Source of the DNA: Roseivirga thermotolerans
Lineage (GTDB): Bacteria; Bacteroidota; Bacteroidia; Cytophagales; Cyclobacteriaceae
Direction of reading: 5' to 3'
Length of the DNA stretch: 64,000 bases
Assembly (NCBI RefSeq): GCF_014653175.1
Contig: NZ_BNAG01000004.1
Coordinates: 310,001 to 374,000, forward strand
Of the stretch, positions 62,037 to 64,000 are shown one piece after another. The position numbers were made by a program, and so were the translations under genes. Under the pieces are notes generated by a model. It was not told the origin of the DNA. It saw only the letters and a list, made by a program, of their open reading frames with translations, and did not search any database. How positions within the stretch are numbered: the stretch's first letter is position 1; each line of letters starts with the position of its first letter.

Positions 62037-63203
62037 ATGAAACGTACCTTTATTAACCCTAGTTCAAGTGCTTTGGCCACGTTTTGCTTATTGCTGCTAC
62101 TAAGTTGCAATGGCCAGGCTCAAACGAAGACTGACAATGAATATGCCGAAAGGCTGAAGCGAATTAACCTGCCCGAAGGTTTTGAGATATCTTATTATGC
62201 CAAAAATATAGTAGACGCCCGCTCGTTGGCGCGCACCGAAGATGGACGAACCGTCTTTGTGAGCAACCGGAGAAGGAAGAATGTATATGCCCTGACCGAT
62301 ACCAATGGTGACATGGTGCCAGACAAGATAGATACCATAGTGACGGGCTGGAACTCGCCCAATGGAGTGGCATACAAAGACGGTGATTTATATGTGGCGG
62401 AAATTAACCGAATACATCGATTCCCTGATATTATAAACAACCTTGATCAGCCTAAGTCGGAGGTGATTTATGATGAATACCCTACCGATGGTCACCATGG
62501 CTGGAAATTCATTGCCTTTGGCCCTGATGGCAAGTTGTATGTGCCTGTAGGGGCTCCTTGCAATGTTTGCGACAAAGAAGATGAAAACCCTGTATATGCG
62601 ACTATTACCCGGATGAACCCTGATGGTTCCGGTATGGAAATTTATGCCAGGGGAGTAAGAAACACCGTGGGTTTTACCTGGCATCCACAAACCGGAGAAA
62701 TGTGGTTTACCGATAATGGTAGGGATATGCTCGGTGACGATATACCGGCCTGCGAACTAAACCATGCTCCGCAAGAAGGCATTCATTTTGGCTTTCCTTT
62801 TTGGCATCAGGGCGATATTCCCGATCCGGAGTTTGGTAAGAAGTTTCCGCGTAGTCAGTTCAAAGAACCGGCCTATAAGTTTGAACCTCATAGTGCTCCG
62901 CTTGGGCTCCGGTTTTATCAAGGAAATATGTTCCCTTCCCAATACAAGAACAATCTGATTGTCGCCCAGCACGGTTCGTGGAACAGGTCTCAGGAAGCCG
63001 GCCATATCGGATATCAATTGCGATTTGTACAAATCGAAAACGACAAAGTGGTAAAGAGCGAAATCTTTGCTGATGGCTGGCTTGACAAAGAAAAGAACCA
63101 GGGATGGGGCAAGCCGGTAGATGTGCTGGAAATGCCCGATGGCTCACTTTTGGTTTCAGACGACATTAATCATTGCATCTATAGAATCACCTACAAGCAA
63201 TAG
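62037..63203 (+). CDS. PQQ-type sugar/sorbosone dehydrogenase-like lipoprotein
   Basis: 388 residues. The lipoprotein signal ends LLLLLSC (C24). It is a propeller with segments FEISYYAKNIVDARSLARTE, VFVSNRRRKNVYAL, GWKFIAFGPDGKLYVPVG, PCNVCDKEDENPVYATITR, RNTVGFTWHPQTGEMWFTD and GWGKPVDVLEMPDGSLLVSD. This is the sorbosone dehydrogenase/GDH-like family of PQQ enzymes, a paralogue of the one at 19 kb but in the other branch. Cofactor and substrate need experiment. It is followed by a terminator. Confidence 0.87.
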   Translation: MKRTFINPSSSALATFCLLLLLSCNGQAQTKTDNEYAERLKRINLPEGFEISYYAKNIVDARSLARTEDGRTVFVSNRRRKNVYALTDTNGDMVPDKIDTIVTGWNSPNGVAYKDGDLYVAEINRIHRFPDIINNLDQPKSEVIYDEYPTDGHHGWKFIAFGPDGKLYVPVGAPCNVCDKEDENPVYATITRMNPDGSGMEIYARGVRNTVGFTWHPQTGEMWFTDNGRDMLGDDIPACELNHAPQEGIHFGFPFWHQGDIPDPEFGKKFPRSQFKEPAYKFEPHSAPLGLRFYQGNMFPSQYKNNLIVAQHGSWNRSQEAGHIGYQLRFVQIENDKVVKSEIFADGWLDKEKNQGWGKPVDVLEMPDGSLLVSDDINHCIYRITYKQ

Positions 63204-63222
63204 ACCGGTTAAAGTAAAAGAA

Positions 63223-63270
63223 TTGGAAAGGCCGTCTCAAAAGAATAATTAGTTTTGGGTCGGCCTTTTC
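63223..63270 (+). terminator. Terminator after the sorbosone dehydrogenase-like gene
   Basis: GGAAAGGCCGTCTCAAAA pairs with GTTTTGGGTCGGCCTTTTC across a 9-nt loop (about 17 bp of stem with two or three non-Watson-Crick positions), followed by a short T-rich tail. It lies 20 bp after the stop codon. Confidence 0.8.
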
Positions 63271-63282
63271 TATTGCCCTTAA

Positions 63283-64000
63283 AATGCTCAAAATAACGCA
63301 TCTTCATAAAAAATACCCTGGCGAAAGTTTAGGTGCTGTGGTAGATGTTTCGTTTGAAATGAGCGGACAAGAAGTGCTGGCTATTGTTGGTAGAAGTGGG
63401 TCCGGGAAAAGCACTTTGCTGCGTATGATTGCAGGGCTCGCTAAGCCCGATTCGGGCACTATCGCATTTCGTGGCGAACCGCTCAAAGATCCTGAAGAAC
63501 AGTTGATTGCCGGCCACGATAAAATTAAAATGGTTTTTCAGGATTTTCAGGTAAAGCCCAATATGACTGTTGCCGAAAATGTGCGCTACAAGCTGTTACA
63601 TTTTACCGGGCAGTTTCAGCAAGAGCGAACTAATGAGTTGCTCGAAATGTGTGGGCTGGTGAGCCTGGCTTCTAAAATGCCTCATGAACTGAGTGGCGGA
63701 CAACAACAAAGGCTCTCTTTGGCCAGGGCATTGGCCGATGATCCTGAACTGCTGGTAATGGATGAGCCTTTCAGCAATTTGGACCCCATCATTAAACAAG
63801 ATCTCCTTTTGGAACTGACGGACATTGTGCGCAAAGAAGGTATAGGTCTTATATTGGTGAGTCATGATGTTCAGGATGCTTTGCTAATAGCCGATAGAAT
63901 AGCCTATCTGGAAGACGGTAAGCTCTTACAAATGGACTCTCCTAAAGTTATTTATCGTCATCCTGCTACCTTAGCCATAGCACAGTTTTTTGGGAGGGTA
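63283..64000 (+). CDS. ABC transporter ATP-binding protein, truncated by the window end
   Basis: 239 codons from ATG 63283, open to the end of the window. Features include MLKITHLHKKYPGE, Walker A GRSGSGKSTL, Q-loop VFQDFQVKPNMTVAENV, signature LSGGQQQRLSLARAL, Walker B LLVMDEPFSNLD and the H-loop LVSHDVQDALL. The DxxDALLIADRI and LYxDGKLLQMDSPKVIY pattern is close to the PotA/FbpC/CysA type importers for polyamines, iron or anions; the missing C-terminal domain would help decide. It is single and starts just after the terminator. Confidence 0.9.

Overview
The window looks like a chromosomal segment of a Bacteroidota bacterium, most likely order Cytophagales (Fulvivirga/Roseivirga/Imperialibacter-like). 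The grounds are a cargo protein with a type IX secretion C-terminal signal, a T9SS plug-domain protein, DUF3276 (PUR-like), DUF6090 and DUF1573 proteins, a PAS/GAF sensor of the 'IAWIQSHVVRAPLAR' type, proline genes in the order proC-proB-proA with a PUA-less ProB, and a few promoters resembling the Bacteroidota TTTG / TAnnTTTG consensus. Genus and species are not fixed by anything here. I see no rRNA, tRNA, phage, insertion sequence or CRISPR array.

Layout. 1-3.6 kb: the end of a sortilin-like propeller gene, a YfcC-type transporter gene split by one in-frame amber codon, argE and an M23 peptidase. 3.6-7.5 kb (minus strand): a stand-alone receiver and a very large PAS/GAF sensor that lacks an ATPase domain. 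8-10.9 kb: the proline operon. 11-16 kb: M19 dipeptidase, murB, a DinB-like protein and phosphoglucomutase. 16-27 kb: a small acidic protein, a DPP-IV-like peptidase, a PQQ sugar dehydrogenase, pirin, a TolB-like lipoprotein, mogA, a cyclophilin, an MFS transporter and an M3 peptidase. 27-36 kb: a 1090-residue T9SS cargo, a CHRD lipoprotein, trpS, a DUF1573 protein, two tandem ppk2 genes and a pseudouridine synthase.

35.8-37.9 kb is the most unusual part: two arrays of an 84-bp double-hairpin repeat (11 and 9 units) flank a small GIY-YIG nuclease gene. Related solitary elements lie at 20.46 kb and inside the loop of the aconitase terminator at 44.7 kb. I read this as a REP-like element family with a candidate nuclease partner. 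Next come ywbE, a small conserved protein, a 362-residue orphan gene, the split transhydrogenase pntA1-pntA2-pntB, a dihaem cytochrome c, a VOC protein, a 608-bp repeat-rich gap, aconitase, and a fatty-acid transporter with a DUF6090 gene. After these are a small membrane protein, acyl-CoA reductase and a divergent ferredoxin.

51-64 kb: an MscS channel, a lipoprotein, DUF58, DUF3276, ychF, a lone cas6, the T9SS plug-domain protein, an ECF sigma factor with a membrane-anchored beta-barrel partner, an ABC-F protein, a sorbosone dehydrogenase-like lipoprotein and a truncated ABC ATPase. Apart from the repeat region, most genes are housekeeping, transport or envelope functions. Convergent neighbours often overlap by exactly 4 bp at their stop codons.
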